From the NCBI RefSeq assembly GCF_937770335.1, contig NZ_CALJHY010000002.1:62001-126000 (forward strand): a stretch of 64,000 nt of DNA, in the 5' to 3' direction. Source of the DNA: an uncultured Glaciecola sp. Its GTDB lineage: Bacteria > Pseudomonadota > Gammaproteobacteria > Enterobacterales > Alteromonadaceae. Both the position numbers and the translations under genes were made by a program. Position 1 is the stretch's first letter. Every line of letters begins with the position of its first letter. The notes beneath the pieces were generated by a model. The model was not told the DNA's origin. It saw nothing but the letters and a program-made list of their open reading frames with translations, and searched no databases. This document shows, in pieces, positions 10,516-18,083 of the stretch.

Positions 10516-10765
10516 AAGCATAAATCTTCGAACTTTACTTCGTTCATTAAGTATTGGCTTAACGGTTCCTTATCTTTCAGTTCGTGTTCCAACAGGAACA
10601 ACGAGCACAGGTAACGGTGGTGAAACGTATTATTCATTGCACAGTAATATTTATAAACATGACGATGGTCATTATTTAACCGACACACGGGGTTACAAAA
10701 TTAAAGCAGAGCCGGAGCATCCTACAAATACTATTATTAATTTGTCAATGACTCGGATATTCTAG
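10460..10765 (+). CDS. Hypothetical 101-residue protein, doubtful
   Basis: An open frame overlapping the end of the DUF2846 lipoprotein gene by 56 bases and running on alone to 10765. GAGG lies six bases before the ATG, but it is also part of the upstream coding sequence. The unique part reads like ordinary protein (SVRVPTGTTSTGNGGETYYS) without any motif I recognise. It might be a small gene with a later start, or chance. Apart from this frame, 10516 to 10815 holds nothing I can name. Confidence 0.25.
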   Translation: MRKEKKQSLIASLSSQKYESINLRTLLRSLSIGLTVPYLSVRVPTGTTSTGNGGETYYSLHSNIYKHDDGHYLTDTRGYKIKAEPEHPTNTIINLSMTRIF

Positions 10766-10815
10766 AAATTGGTTATATACCTGCTATGTAAGCACTGTAA
10801 AGTGCCTACTGAAGT

Positions 10816-11907
10816 CTAAATAACTCGCTTGTAGTCTTGATAAAGAAGCTGGTGGAACAAGTGTTCACCCGCTTCTTTTTTAACCGAAAGGCGTCCTGTT
10901 TCGTAACCTTTAGAGGCGAGTCCACGTTGCACCGAATAGCAAATAGCGACGTCTTCATCTTGGATTTTGTCTGCTACAGCGACGCTATCAGCTTTGAAGT
11001 CCTCGGTAATCAAAGGGTGGCTATTATCAAAATAATATTCGAATATCACTCGACATTTATCCACCGCCAATGCCTCTACTATTGTGATACCCATAATACC
11101 CTCATATAAATTAAGCATTAGATTGGGATACTGCCAGTAGTAGCGAGCCAGGCCTTTTCTGACTTGAGAAAAATCGTTGTCAGCGGACTTCGTGGGGCAG
11201 GACTGCAGACAATATTTGCTGTTTACTTCTATTTTATAATAACGATTGTCTAGAGCACTGGTAAGGCCTTTATGTAAAAAAGGCACGTGATAGCCTCCAT
11301 CCAGATAATTGTCTGTATAGACCTTCCAGTTGCAATCTAATTCATACTCGACGCGCTTATAGAAACTCATTCCTTTGAGATTTAAGGGGGTCATTTGGTG
11401 ATAAAGATCTCCTAAAAACGTTTCCAAGGAAGGCGCATTGTCATCTAGGCAAATAAATACCCAGTTTTCCCATATTTCGCTACGGATTTTTTTGAGTCCT
11501 TGCTCCTGCGTTACGAAATTGTCGACACCGTCAAAAAGAGGTGCTGCGATTAAACTGCCGTCTAAGCGATAGCTCCAGCCATGATAAGGACAGGTCATCG
11601 CCTTGGCGCAGCCTTGTCCGTTTTCAACTACCTGAGCCGCGTGATGGCGGCATACATTATAGTAGGCTTGAATACCCGTTTCACTATTAACGACTACGAT
11701 GGGCTGCTCAGCAATTTCTGTGGCTATATAATCTCCAACAATTTGGAGTTGGTCTAATCGGGCCGCTATAAGCCAACTTGAAGTAAAAACCGTGTCTTTT
11801 TCTAAACGATGGAATCGCTGATCTGTATACCAGGCGCTTGGCGGAGTATATGCCTGGCTCAGGCGCAGTTTAGGGTTATAAGCATCAACGATATTGGCTA
11901 AAGACAT
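10816..11907 (-). CDS. Rieske-type ring-hydroxylating / choline-monooxygenase-like oxygenase, alpha subunit
   Basis: Iron-sulfur oxygenase of the Rieske non-heme iron family. The [2Fe-2S] ligands are Cys86 and His88 (CRHH) with Cys106 and His109 (CPYHGW). The mononuclear iron ligands are His207 and His212 in DNYLDGGYHVPFLH with Asp319 near the C-terminus. The stretch NYLDGGYHVP resembles choline or carnitine monooxygenases and GbcA-like demethylases more than classic aromatic dioxygenases, so an N-methyl or quaternary-amine substrate is plausible. No reductase gene lies next to it, so electrons must come from elsewhere. At 363 residues it is slightly short but complete. Confidence 0.85.
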   Translation of the reverse strand: MSLANIVDAYNPKLRLSQAYTPPSAWYTDQRFHRLEKDTVFTSSWLIAARLDQLQIVGDYIATEIAEQPIVVVNSETGIQAYYNVCRHHAAQVVENGQGCAKAMTCPYHGWSYRLDGSLIAAPLFDGVDNFVTQEQGLKKIRSEIWENWVFICLDDNAPSLETFLGDLYHQMTPLNLKGMSFYKRVEYELDCNWKVYTDNYLDGGYHVPFLHKGLTSALDNRYYKIEVNSKYCLQSCPTKSADNDFSQVRKGLARYYWQYPNLMLNLYEGIMGITIVEALAVDKCRVIFEYYFDNSHPLITEDFKADSVAVADKIQDEDVAICYSVQRGLASKGYETGRLSVKKEAGEHLFHQLLYQDYKRVI

Positions 11908-12184
11908 GGCAAAACCTGACTGTGTAAGTGGGTTAATCCCATTCTATGCCAGCGCGCAAAAATTATGCAAGGCATATAGAAAGATCTTTCGCCGCTTCCC
12001 AAAAATAAAAATAGGCAATTTATCTGCTGTGCTATTAGGCTATTCAGTAATAGATATCAATAGCTAATTTTGATTGATGATTACAGCTCAAATACGTTAT
12101 GTTGTGTCCATTGCTTAGAGCGGAGATAACACTTATTCTTCGTTTATTCTTATTAAATTAGCTTAAAAAAAGTGGGTGTAATGA

Positions 12185-13219
12185 ATGAGTAAAATTACTG
12201 ACGATCCAAGAATAGACCCGCGTATCAAAGCTATTTTTGGCCAAGTAACCATGGCTGGTGGGCGTAATGTAGAAAGTAGAGAAGCCGCACTTGAAGCAGC
12301 TAATAGTGACAAGGCGATTGCTGTTAGGCAGAAGGTAGGTGCATTTCTTGAACTCTGCGATACTGAAGAGATCGCGCCTTCTGAAGGTTTAGTTATTACC
12401 AACAAGACGTTTACCTCCGAACCCGATGGTAACACGATAAATATTCAATTTATTCGTCCAGATAATAGTGATATTTTGCCCTGTGTTTATTATATTCATG
12501 GTGGTGGTATGACTACAATGTCTTGCTATGATGGCAACTATAAAGCGTGGGGCCGAATAATGGCAGCGCAAGGCGTTGCTGTCGCTATGGTAGATTTTCG
12601 AAACGCCTTAGTACCCTCATCCGTACCTGAAGTTGCGCCTTACCCCGCTGGACTGAATGATTGCGTATCAGGTTTGAAGTGGATTAGCGCCAACAGCGAT
12701 CTTCTTTCTATCGATAGCTCAAAAATCATCGTCTCTGGTGATAGTGGTGGCGGCAATTTAGCGCTCGCAACGGGTTTACGCTTGAAACAAGATGGTGACT
12801 CCGGCCTTATCGCAGGCATTTATGCGCTTTGCCCCTATATTGCAGGACAATGGCCGACAGCTGAAAACCCGTCTTCGACCGAGAATAATGGTATTTTGCT
12901 TGACCTGCATAACAACCAAGGGGTAATGATTTATGGCATACAAGAGTTTACCAAGCGCAATCCATTGGCGTGGCCGGGGTTTGCGACTGAAGATGATGTG
13001 CGCGGTCTAGTTCCAACGGTTATCAGCGTTAATGAGTGCGATCCGCTCCGTGACGAAGGGATCAATTTTTATAGGCTGCTGATGCAGGCAGGCGTTAATG
13101 CAAGGTGTCGGCAAGTAATGGGTACAATACATGCAATTGAGGTTTTTCCAATCGCTTGCCCTGATATTAGCCGCGAGACAGCCTCTAGTATCGCGCATTT
13201 TTGCTTCAGTATGCAGTGA
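12185..13219 (+). CDS. Alpha/beta hydrolase, hormone-sensitive-lipase (family IV) esterase
   Basis: Carboxylesterase fold enzyme. The oxyanion motif HGGG is at 105-108, the nucleophile Ser187 lies in GDSGGGN, and the triad is completed by Asp286 (NECDPLRD) and His316 (GTIHAIEV). The N-terminal 60 residues form the cap typical of the HSL family. The length of 344 is normal. The substrate is unknown; short-chain acyl esters are usual for the family. The start at 12185 overlaps a short upstream ATG that stops at once; only a weak purine stretch precedes it. No signal peptide is seen, so the enzyme is cytoplasmic. Confidence 0.88.
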   Translation: MSKITDDPRIDPRIKAIFGQVTMAGGRNVESREAALEAANSDKAIAVRQKVGAFLELCDTEEIAPSEGLVITNKTFTSEPDGNTINIQFIRPDNSDILPCVYYIHGGGMTTMSCYDGNYKAWGRIMAAQGVAVAMVDFRNALVPSSVPEVAPYPAGLNDCVSGLKWISANSDLLSIDSSKIIVSGDSGGGNLALATGLRLKQDGDSGLIAGIYALCPYIAGQWPTAENPSSTENNGILLDLHNNQGVMIYGIQEFTKRNPLAWPGFATEDDVRGLVPTVISVNECDPLRDEGINFYRLLMQAGVNARCRQVMGTIHAIEVFPIACPDISRETASSIAHFCFSMQ

Positions 13220-13349
13220 TGATAAACGTTTAAAGTAGGTAAAACTGGGGTTTGACTTGCCCGAGTTTATTGAAATGATTTAAATAACCTAAAATGCTCA
13301 ATTGACTACTAAACTAAACAAAATCAACCAACAGAATAAAGGAATAAAT

Positions 13350-13721
13350 ATGCTCAGCTATGTAACCATCGGTGTAACAGATTTAGAAAAATCAGAAGCA
13401 TTTTATAATAAATTATTAGCACCAATTGGCGCTAAAACGCTAATAAAAATGGACCGAATCATATTTATTGGTAAAAGCCCGGCAGAACCAATGTTCGCAA
13501 TTTGTACTCCATATAATGGAGAAGTACAAAACTGTGGTAATGGCAATATGCTAGGCATTGCTCCTGGTTCCAAAGAAAAGTGTGATGAAATGTACCATAG
13601 TGCAATAGCCTTGGGCGCAACCTGCGATGGCGAGCCAGGACAACGTATTCCTGATGTTTTTTATGGTGCTTATTTCCGTGATTTGGATGGTAATAAAATA
13701 GTTTTTAATCACTTTGGTTAA
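13350..13721 (+). CDS. VOC-superfamily (glyoxalase/bleomycin-resistance fold) protein
   Basis: Small metal-binding-fold protein with paired beta-alpha-beta-beta-beta units. It begins MLSYVTIGVTDLEKSEAFYN and ends YFRDLDGNKIVFNHFG, both hallmarks of the glyoxalase/VOC superfamily. The start at 13350 has AAAGGA seven bases upstream; sixteen further in-frame codons before it are not family-like. 123 residues is typical. The reaction cannot be deduced; relatives are annotated as lactoylglutathione-lyase-like proteins. Confidence 0.85.
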   Translation: MLSYVTIGVTDLEKSEAFYNKLLAPIGAKTLIKMDRIIFIGKSPAEPMFAICTPYNGEVQNCGNGNMLGIAPGSKEKCDEMYHSAIALGATCDGEPGQRIPDVFYGAYFRDLDGNKIVFNHFG

Positions 13722-13746
13722 CCCCTAAAATTTAGTTTATTATTTT

Positions 13747-14220
13747 ATGAGAAAAATAATAATTTTTGGAAACTCAAGCTCTGGCAAGTCTACGCTAGCT
13801 GCAGAACTTCGAGACGAGGGATTAGCTCACCTCGATCTTGACGTTGTGGCTTGGCTACCTTCTTATCCCCCAAAACGCAGGCCGATAAATGAAGCGGATG
13901 AGAAAATCCAGAATTTTATTAGAGAACATGACGAATGGATCGTGGAAGGCTGTTATGCCGACTTGTTAGAGTTAGTAGAGCCAGTCGCAACCGAAGCTAT
14001 ATTTTTGAACTTGCCGGTTCATCTGTGTCAGAAAAATGCGATGAACAGATCTTGGGAACGACATAAATACGTGTCAAAAAAAGCTCAAGATGACAATCTA
14101 GTCATGCTTCTCGATTGGATTGCGGAGTATATGATCAGAAAAGATAGTCTTTCTTACACAGCGCATCGTCAACTGTTTACGCACTTTCAAGGAAAAAAAA
14201 CAGAGATACTTTGCAATTAA
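13747..14220 (+). CDS. P-loop nucleotide kinase-like protein (AAA family ATPase)
   Basis: A small nucleotide-binding protein with Walker A GNSSSGKST at 8-16 and the layout of adenylate/shikimate-kinase-like P-loop proteins: HLDLDVVAW after the first helix and DEWIVEGCY before the Walker B-like strand EAIFLNLP. At 157 residues it is shorter than most kinases and no substrate lid is clear. It follows the VOC gene by 25 bases and may be cotranscribed with it. The substrate is unknown. Confidence 0.75.
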   Translation: MRKIIIFGNSSSGKSTLAAELRDEGLAHLDLDVVAWLPSYPPKRRPINEADEKIQNFIREHDEWIVEGCYADLLELVEPVATEAIFLNLPVHLCQKNAMNRSWERHKYVSKKAQDDNLVMLLDWIAEYMIRKDSLSYTAHRQLFTHFQGKKTEILCN

Positions 14221-14249
14221 AAAATTAAAAAATTAAAAAATTAAAAAAT
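14217..14249. repeat. 8-bp A+T tandem repeat
   Basis: Four near-perfect copies of AAAAAATT directly after, and partly forming, the stop codon of the P-loop gene. It is a simple-sequence tract of the slippage type. The remaining gap to 14515 holds nothing I can name apart from a likely promoter for the receiver gene. Confidence 0.8.
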
Positions 14250-14515
14250 CTGTTTTCCATAATATCCAATTGGCTTATTTCACCTCCGAAAATTACACTA
14301 CTAAGCTATGTTCTAGTTTTTTGCAGCTTAACTATTTGTTTGCATGCCAGGTTTATAGAGATATAATTTTCAGGCTGGTAATTAGTTAATTCTCATACAT
14401 TGGTGTTGTAAATAATACTTTTACCTTGGTTTTATATGGTTAATATTTGAATAGAGAAGCTGCTCTGTATAAACTCGAAAATGAAATTTTTTCTTTTTAT
14501 CAAAAGGAAATTACT

Positions 14516-14584
14516 ATGAAAAAAGTTAAAAGTAGAGCGACAGAATTAGTAGACGCTAACGGAATTCCCCTTGCAATTATTTAA
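14516..14584 (+). CDS. 22-codon leader ORF in frame with the receiver gene
   Basis: A 22-residue frame (MKKVKSRATELVDANGIPLA and two Ile) with a strong binding site, AAAAGGA, seven bases before its ATG. It ends in TAA at 14582, and the same frame continues without interruption into the CheY-like protein from 14585 on. It is therefore either the true N-terminus of that protein cut off by a nonsense mutation, or a leader peptide that feeds ribosomes to the weakly initiated receiver. I favour the first. Confidence 0.45.
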   Translation: MKKVKSRATELVDANGIPLAII

Positions 14585-14611
14585 ATACAAAAATCTGAAA
14601 GTCCTGTCGAA

Positions 14612-15013
14612 ATGGACATGACAGATAATAGTGTTATGCACCAAGATTTGTCAAAATTTAAAGTTTTGGTGGTTGACGATGATTCAATTAGTCGTGAAAT
14701 TATAGCCTGTATGCTCGAGCCAACAAACTGTATTGTTAAGATTGCAGAAGACGGTTTCGAAGCGATTAATGACTTCTTCGAATTTCAGCCTGATATCGTG
14801 TTAATGGATATCAATATGCCAGATGTAAATGGCGTTTCTACACTTAAGATAATTCGTAATCAGGGCTGTGTTGCGCCTATATTTGCGGTGACGAGCAGTG
14901 TTACTAAAAGTGACGTTAAAGCATATTTGGCCGCTGGTTTTAACGATATTATTGCCAAACCTATTTTAAGAGAAATATTGATTAATAAAATATCAACGGC
15001 GTTAACGGTTTAA
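14612..15013 (+). CDS. Stand-alone CheY-like receiver domain protein
   Basis: Single-domain response regulator. The acidic pocket Asp22-24, phosphoacceptor Asp66 in LMDINMPD, Thr94 in FAVTSS and Lys116 in AKP are all present, so it should be phosphorylated by a histidine kinase or phosphotransfer protein. No output domain exists; such proteins act through protein contacts or as phosphate shuttles. Its own ATGs at 14612 and 14618 have no ribosome binding site, whereas a well-placed site serves an in-frame ATG 96 bases upstream, with one TAA in between. The domain itself shows no damage. Confidence 0.8.
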   Translation: MDMTDNSVMHQDLSKFKVLVVDDDSISREIIACMLEPTNCIVKIAEDGFEAINDFFEFQPDIVLMDINMPDVNGVSTLKIIRNQGCVAPIFAVTSSVTKSDVKAYLAAGFNDIIAKPILREILINKISTALTV

Positions 15014-15418
15014 TATTGCGCCTCGATGTAGTCAGCTGAACTGACGTGAGTCAAACTCCAGCCCAACCCACCTTACTGCGTAACTAGCTTGCTTGTTCAA
15101 TAAACCTCCAAATATCTATAATATTGCCTTAACCAACATGGTTCTAATGCCTTTAATTATGCGCTAGTTATCAGTCAATATAGGCCAAATAGGCACTATT
15201 TACAGTGAGTCAAAATTAGATTTAAATATCACTTCTTATTTTCTGTATCCTATTATTTAACGGCGGTCGGTAACTAATTTTACTTGATATTATTTTGAAT
15301 AATGCAAACGATCGTTGACTTCAAAAAGGATCAACCGCAAGATATGAGACAGCGTTTAAAGCGAGGTTCTAAGGTCGCGTTAGTGAGCGTTATGTTCATT
15401 CTACAATTTGAGGGAAAT
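15014..15418. other. Non-coding gap before the CDGSH gene
   Basis: About 400 A+T-rich bases. The frame of the CDGSH protein stays open back to an ATG at 15302, but those 39 codons have no family resemblance and no binding site. I see no hairpin, repeat or RNA gene here. Confidence 0.4.
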
Positions 15419-15661
15419 ATGATGACGAAGGCAATCCGAGCATCCGATACACCATACGCCGTAGAGGTAGAATCTGGTAAAAATTACTTTTGGTGTTCCT
15501 GTGGTAAAAGTGGGAAACAACCTTTTTGTGACGGTTCTCATGGTGGCACAGGCTTGACACCGGTGAAGTACACAGCAACAGAATCCAAGACAATGTTTTT
15601 TTGTGGTTGTAAGTCGACAGCATCTCAACCTATGTGTGATGGTAGTCATAAGCAGCCATAA
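15419..15661 (+). CDS. CDGSH-type iron-sulfur protein with two CDGSH motifs
   Basis: Small [2Fe-2S] protein of the mitoNEET-related family. Two complete ligand sets are visible: CSCGKSGKQPFCDGSH and CGCKSTASQPMCDGSH, each with three cysteines and one histidine. This double-motif, roughly 80-residue form is the bacterial type. Two adjacent ATGs (15419 and 15422) follow GAGGGA at a good distance. The role in bacteria is poorly defined; redox sensing or iron-sulfur transfer is inferred from eukaryotic relatives. Confidence 0.88.
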   Translation: MMTKAIRASDTPYAVEVESGKNYFWCSCGKSGKQPFCDGSHGGTGLTPVKYTATESKTMFFCGCKSTASQPMCDGSHKQP

Positions 15662-15786
15662 CACATCAATTAAAAACGAAGCTTAGTGGCAGGATGAATT
15701 CTTGCGAGCGTCGACTTTAGATTTATAGCAAAATGGGTCCAGTGCTAGAATACGAGCCTGGATCCATTCATAGGACAAGTAATAAT

Positions 15787-16257
15787 ATGAAATATGTTGT
15801 TTTAGCAATAGTCATTGCATTAGTTATATTCTACTTTACGAGAAACTCAATTAATAAAAAAGCAGCTGGCGAAAATATCGCGATAGGAAAAGAGTTCCTA
15901 GCAAAAAATAAAGCGAACGAAGGTATACTCGAAACAGCTTCTGGTTTGCAATATCAAGTATTACAAAAAGGCGACGGAAATAGCTACCCATCCGCCAGTT
16001 CAACCGTCAAAGTTCATTATCACGGCTCATTGTTAGACGGCACCGTATTTGACAGCTCAGTCGATCGCGGGCAACCCATTAGCTTCCCTTTAAACCGAGT
16101 TATAGCGGGTTGGACTGAAGGGGTTCAATTGATGGTTGTTGGAGATAAATTTAAGTTTTTTATCCCATCTGAATTAGGATATGGGAATAGCGGTACTGGA
16201 CAAATTACACCTGGTGCTTTACTCATTTTTGAAGTTGAACTACTGGATATCCAATAG
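15787..16257 (+). CDS. Membrane-anchored FKBP-type peptidyl-prolyl isomerase
   Basis: Prolyl isomerase that helps fold proteins in the periplasm. An uncleaved-looking N-terminal membrane segment (VVLAIVIALVIFYF) is followed by the linker and an FKBP domain: VKVHYHGSLLDGTVFDSS, the RVIAGWTEGVQLM segment with the active-site Trp, and the closing GALLIFEVELLDI. The start at 15787 (MKYVV) is preferred over an in-frame ATG at 15733 because it opens directly with the anchor; AGGAC is somewhat far upstream. At 156 residues it lacks the FkpA dimerisation domain. Confidence 0.9.
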   Translation: MKYVVLAIVIALVIFYFTRNSINKKAAGENIAIGKEFLAKNKANEGILETASGLQYQVLQKGDGNSYPSASSTVKVHYHGSLLDGTVFDSSVDRGQPISFPLNRVIAGWTEGVQLMVVGDKFKFFIPSELGYGNSGTGQITPGALLIFEVELLDIQ

Positions 16258-16263
16258 TTGAAT

Positions 16264-16293
16264 AGCCATTAGCCGATGCGCTGGCTTTTTTTA
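16264..16293 (+). terminator. Probable terminator after the FKBP gene
   Basis: AGCCA at 16264-16268 or AGCC at 16271-16274 can pair with GGCT ending at 16286, followed by seven T. The stem is short, so moderate confidence. It would separate the isomerase gene from the ABC-2 operon that follows 50 bases later. Confidence 0.5.
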
Positions 16294-16310
16294 ATTGGGA
16301 TCAAAGTGTA

Positions 16311-17126
16311 ATGCAATTGAATACTAAACGATTGGTGAATATCGCGTTATTTGAGCTAGTAAGATTGTTTTTAACTAAAACAGGCTTACTTGCTGTTGCT
16401 GTCTTTTCAATTTGTTGGTTGCTAGTGCTGCGCTATGGCATTGCCGAAGCAGTAAACCTATTAAGCTCTCCTGATTTTTCGCAATTTATTGATTACATAT
16501 TTGGTGCTGCTGGTTTAAGTAAATTATTGACTTGGCCCGAGGCTGAGTTAGCTATTTATTGGCTAATTGCAGTGTATAGTTTTCCTATCTTTTGTTTATT
16601 TCTTTGCACAGACCAAACTGTTGGTGATAGGCAACGCGGCACTCTTCGATTTTTATCGTTACGTGCAACCCGGATGGAGATCATTTTAGGGCGATTTATT
16701 GGGCAAGTCTTCATTTTAATTACCCTGCTATTAATTACCTTACTGGCAACTCTTGCCATGCTAGCCTACCGCGAGCCATCTTTGTTTCTTCCCGGTTTAT
16801 TGCGCAGTTTTTTATTCCTTGGGTATTTAATTATTGCAGTGATGCCCTTTATTGCTCTCATGAGCTTTATAAATACTTTTGCACGCTCTGCACGCTTAGC
16901 CTTTGTAGTGGCTATTTTGTTTTTTGCTGGGGGCAATATTATCATTGGGTTGTTGACATGGCAGCTGCCAGCACTCGCTATTTTAAACTATATTTTTCCT
17001 GGTTATCAATTAGCTGATTTGGCAGCTCAAAATGCTGGCTTGATGCTAAGTATAGGCGTACCCCTGATACAAACAATGGTATTACTGATTTTTGCTGAGC
17101 GAGTGTTTGCAAGGAGTTCATTATGA
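16311..17126 (+). CDS. ABC-2 type transporter permease
   Basis: Polytopic membrane protein with about six hydrophobic segments (for example LLAVAVFSICWLLVLRYGI, WLIAVYSFPIFCLFLC, VFILITLLLITLLATLAML and a C-terminal IGVPLIQTMVLLIFA). The layout and the DRQRGTLRFLSLRATRMEIILGR-like cytoplasmic loop, where a TLRFL segment precedes the third helix, are those of ABC-2 permeases such as NosY and related exporters. The stop codon overlaps the ATPase start (ATGA), so the two are translationally coupled. The transported substrate is unknown. Confidence 0.85.
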   Translation: MQLNTKRLVNIALFELVRLFLTKTGLLAVAVFSICWLLVLRYGIAEAVNLLSSPDFSQFIDYIFGAAGLSKLLTWPEAELAIYWLIAVYSFPIFCLFLCTDQTVGDRQRGTLRFLSLRATRMEIILGRFIGQVFILITLLLITLLATLAMLAYREPSLFLPGLLRSFLFLGYLIIAVMPFIALMSFINTFARSARLAFVVAILFFAGGNIIIGLLTWQLPALAILNYIFPGYQLADLAAQNAGLMLSIGVPLIQTMVLLIFAERVFARSSL

Positions 17127-18028
17127 GCTCGTTGATAAAAGCGTCTGGAGTGACTAAGCAGTTTGGTTCTAAACTTGCGCTTGATAGTGTGACTTTCGAG
17201 ATAAATAAAGGTCCCCCCGTTGCACTTGTCGGGCCAAACGGTGCAGGAAAAACCACGTTATTTAGTCTAATGTGCGGATACATTTTTCCGAGTTCCGGTG
17301 ACTTGACGCTCATGGGTAAACGACCAGGTAATGCGCATTTATTTGGTAAACTAACGGCTTTACCACAAGATGCTCAACTAGATCCTCGCTTTAGTATAAT
17401 TCATCAACTGACGTTTTATGGTCAGTTGCAAGGACTCAGCAAGGTACAAGCAAAAAAAGAGAGTGCTAGAGTGCTTGAACTGGTCGGCATGGGGGATGCG
17501 GCAAATCAGCGACCGAAGGATTTATCTCACGGTATGCGCAAACGTGTGACTATTTCTCAAGCGTTGATTGGTCAGCCTCAAATTGTGATGCTTGATGAGG
17601 CTACTGCCGGGCTTGACCCTGTGCATGCTCGTGAAGTGAGAGAGTTGATTAGTGCACTGAGTAATGAAACTACATTTATTTTGAGTTCTCACGATTTGAG
17701 CGAACTTGAACGTTTGTGTGGCCAAGTGCTTCATCTTGATAACGGCAAGTTGACGGAACATAGCGCATTAAGCCAAAGCACAAATAACCAGGGCTTCGTC
17801 ACTTTACGATTGTCTCAACAATACGATGATGCTGAAAAAGTGTTTTCTAGTTTACCATCAGTGCGTCATGTTCATAAAAGTCAGGCAAAAGAGTATGTAA
17901 TTGAATATGAAAAGTCAGACGAGGCTTTCGACATTCAATTGCTTCAATGCTGCCATTTACAAGGTTGGCATTATCAACAATTGATTAATGGCCACACACT
18001 AGAAAACCAGATTTTTCATAAAGGATAA
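17123..18028 (+). CDS. ABC-2 type transporter ATPase
   Basis: Nucleotide-binding partner of the upstream permease. Walker A GPNGAGKTT at 37-45, an unusual but acceptable signature LSHGM at 134-138, Walker B VMLDEA ending at residue 160 and the switch His in SSHDLSE are intact. About 80 residues after the core form a C-terminal extension common in CcmA/NosF-like subunits. It overlaps the permease by four bases and lies 56-62 bases before the PRMT-like methyltransferase on the same strand, so the three may be one transcript. Confidence 0.9.
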   Translation: MSSLIKASGVTKQFGSKLALDSVTFEINKGPPVALVGPNGAGKTTLFSLMCGYIFPSSGDLTLMGKRPGNAHLFGKLTALPQDAQLDPRFSIIHQLTFYGQLQGLSKVQAKKESARVLELVGMGDAANQRPKDLSHGMRKRVTISQALIGQPQIVMLDEATAGLDPVHAREVRELISALSNETTFILSSHDLSELERLCGQVLHLDNGKLTEHSALSQSTNNQGFVTLRLSQQYDDAEKVFSSLPSVRHVHKSQAKEYVIEYEKSDEAFDIQLLQCCHLQGWHYQQLINGHTLENQIFHKG

Positions 18029-18083
18029 TAAGTACCTGGTTAATCAGCAGCCTGTTAGAATATGGCATAAATAAATACATGAG

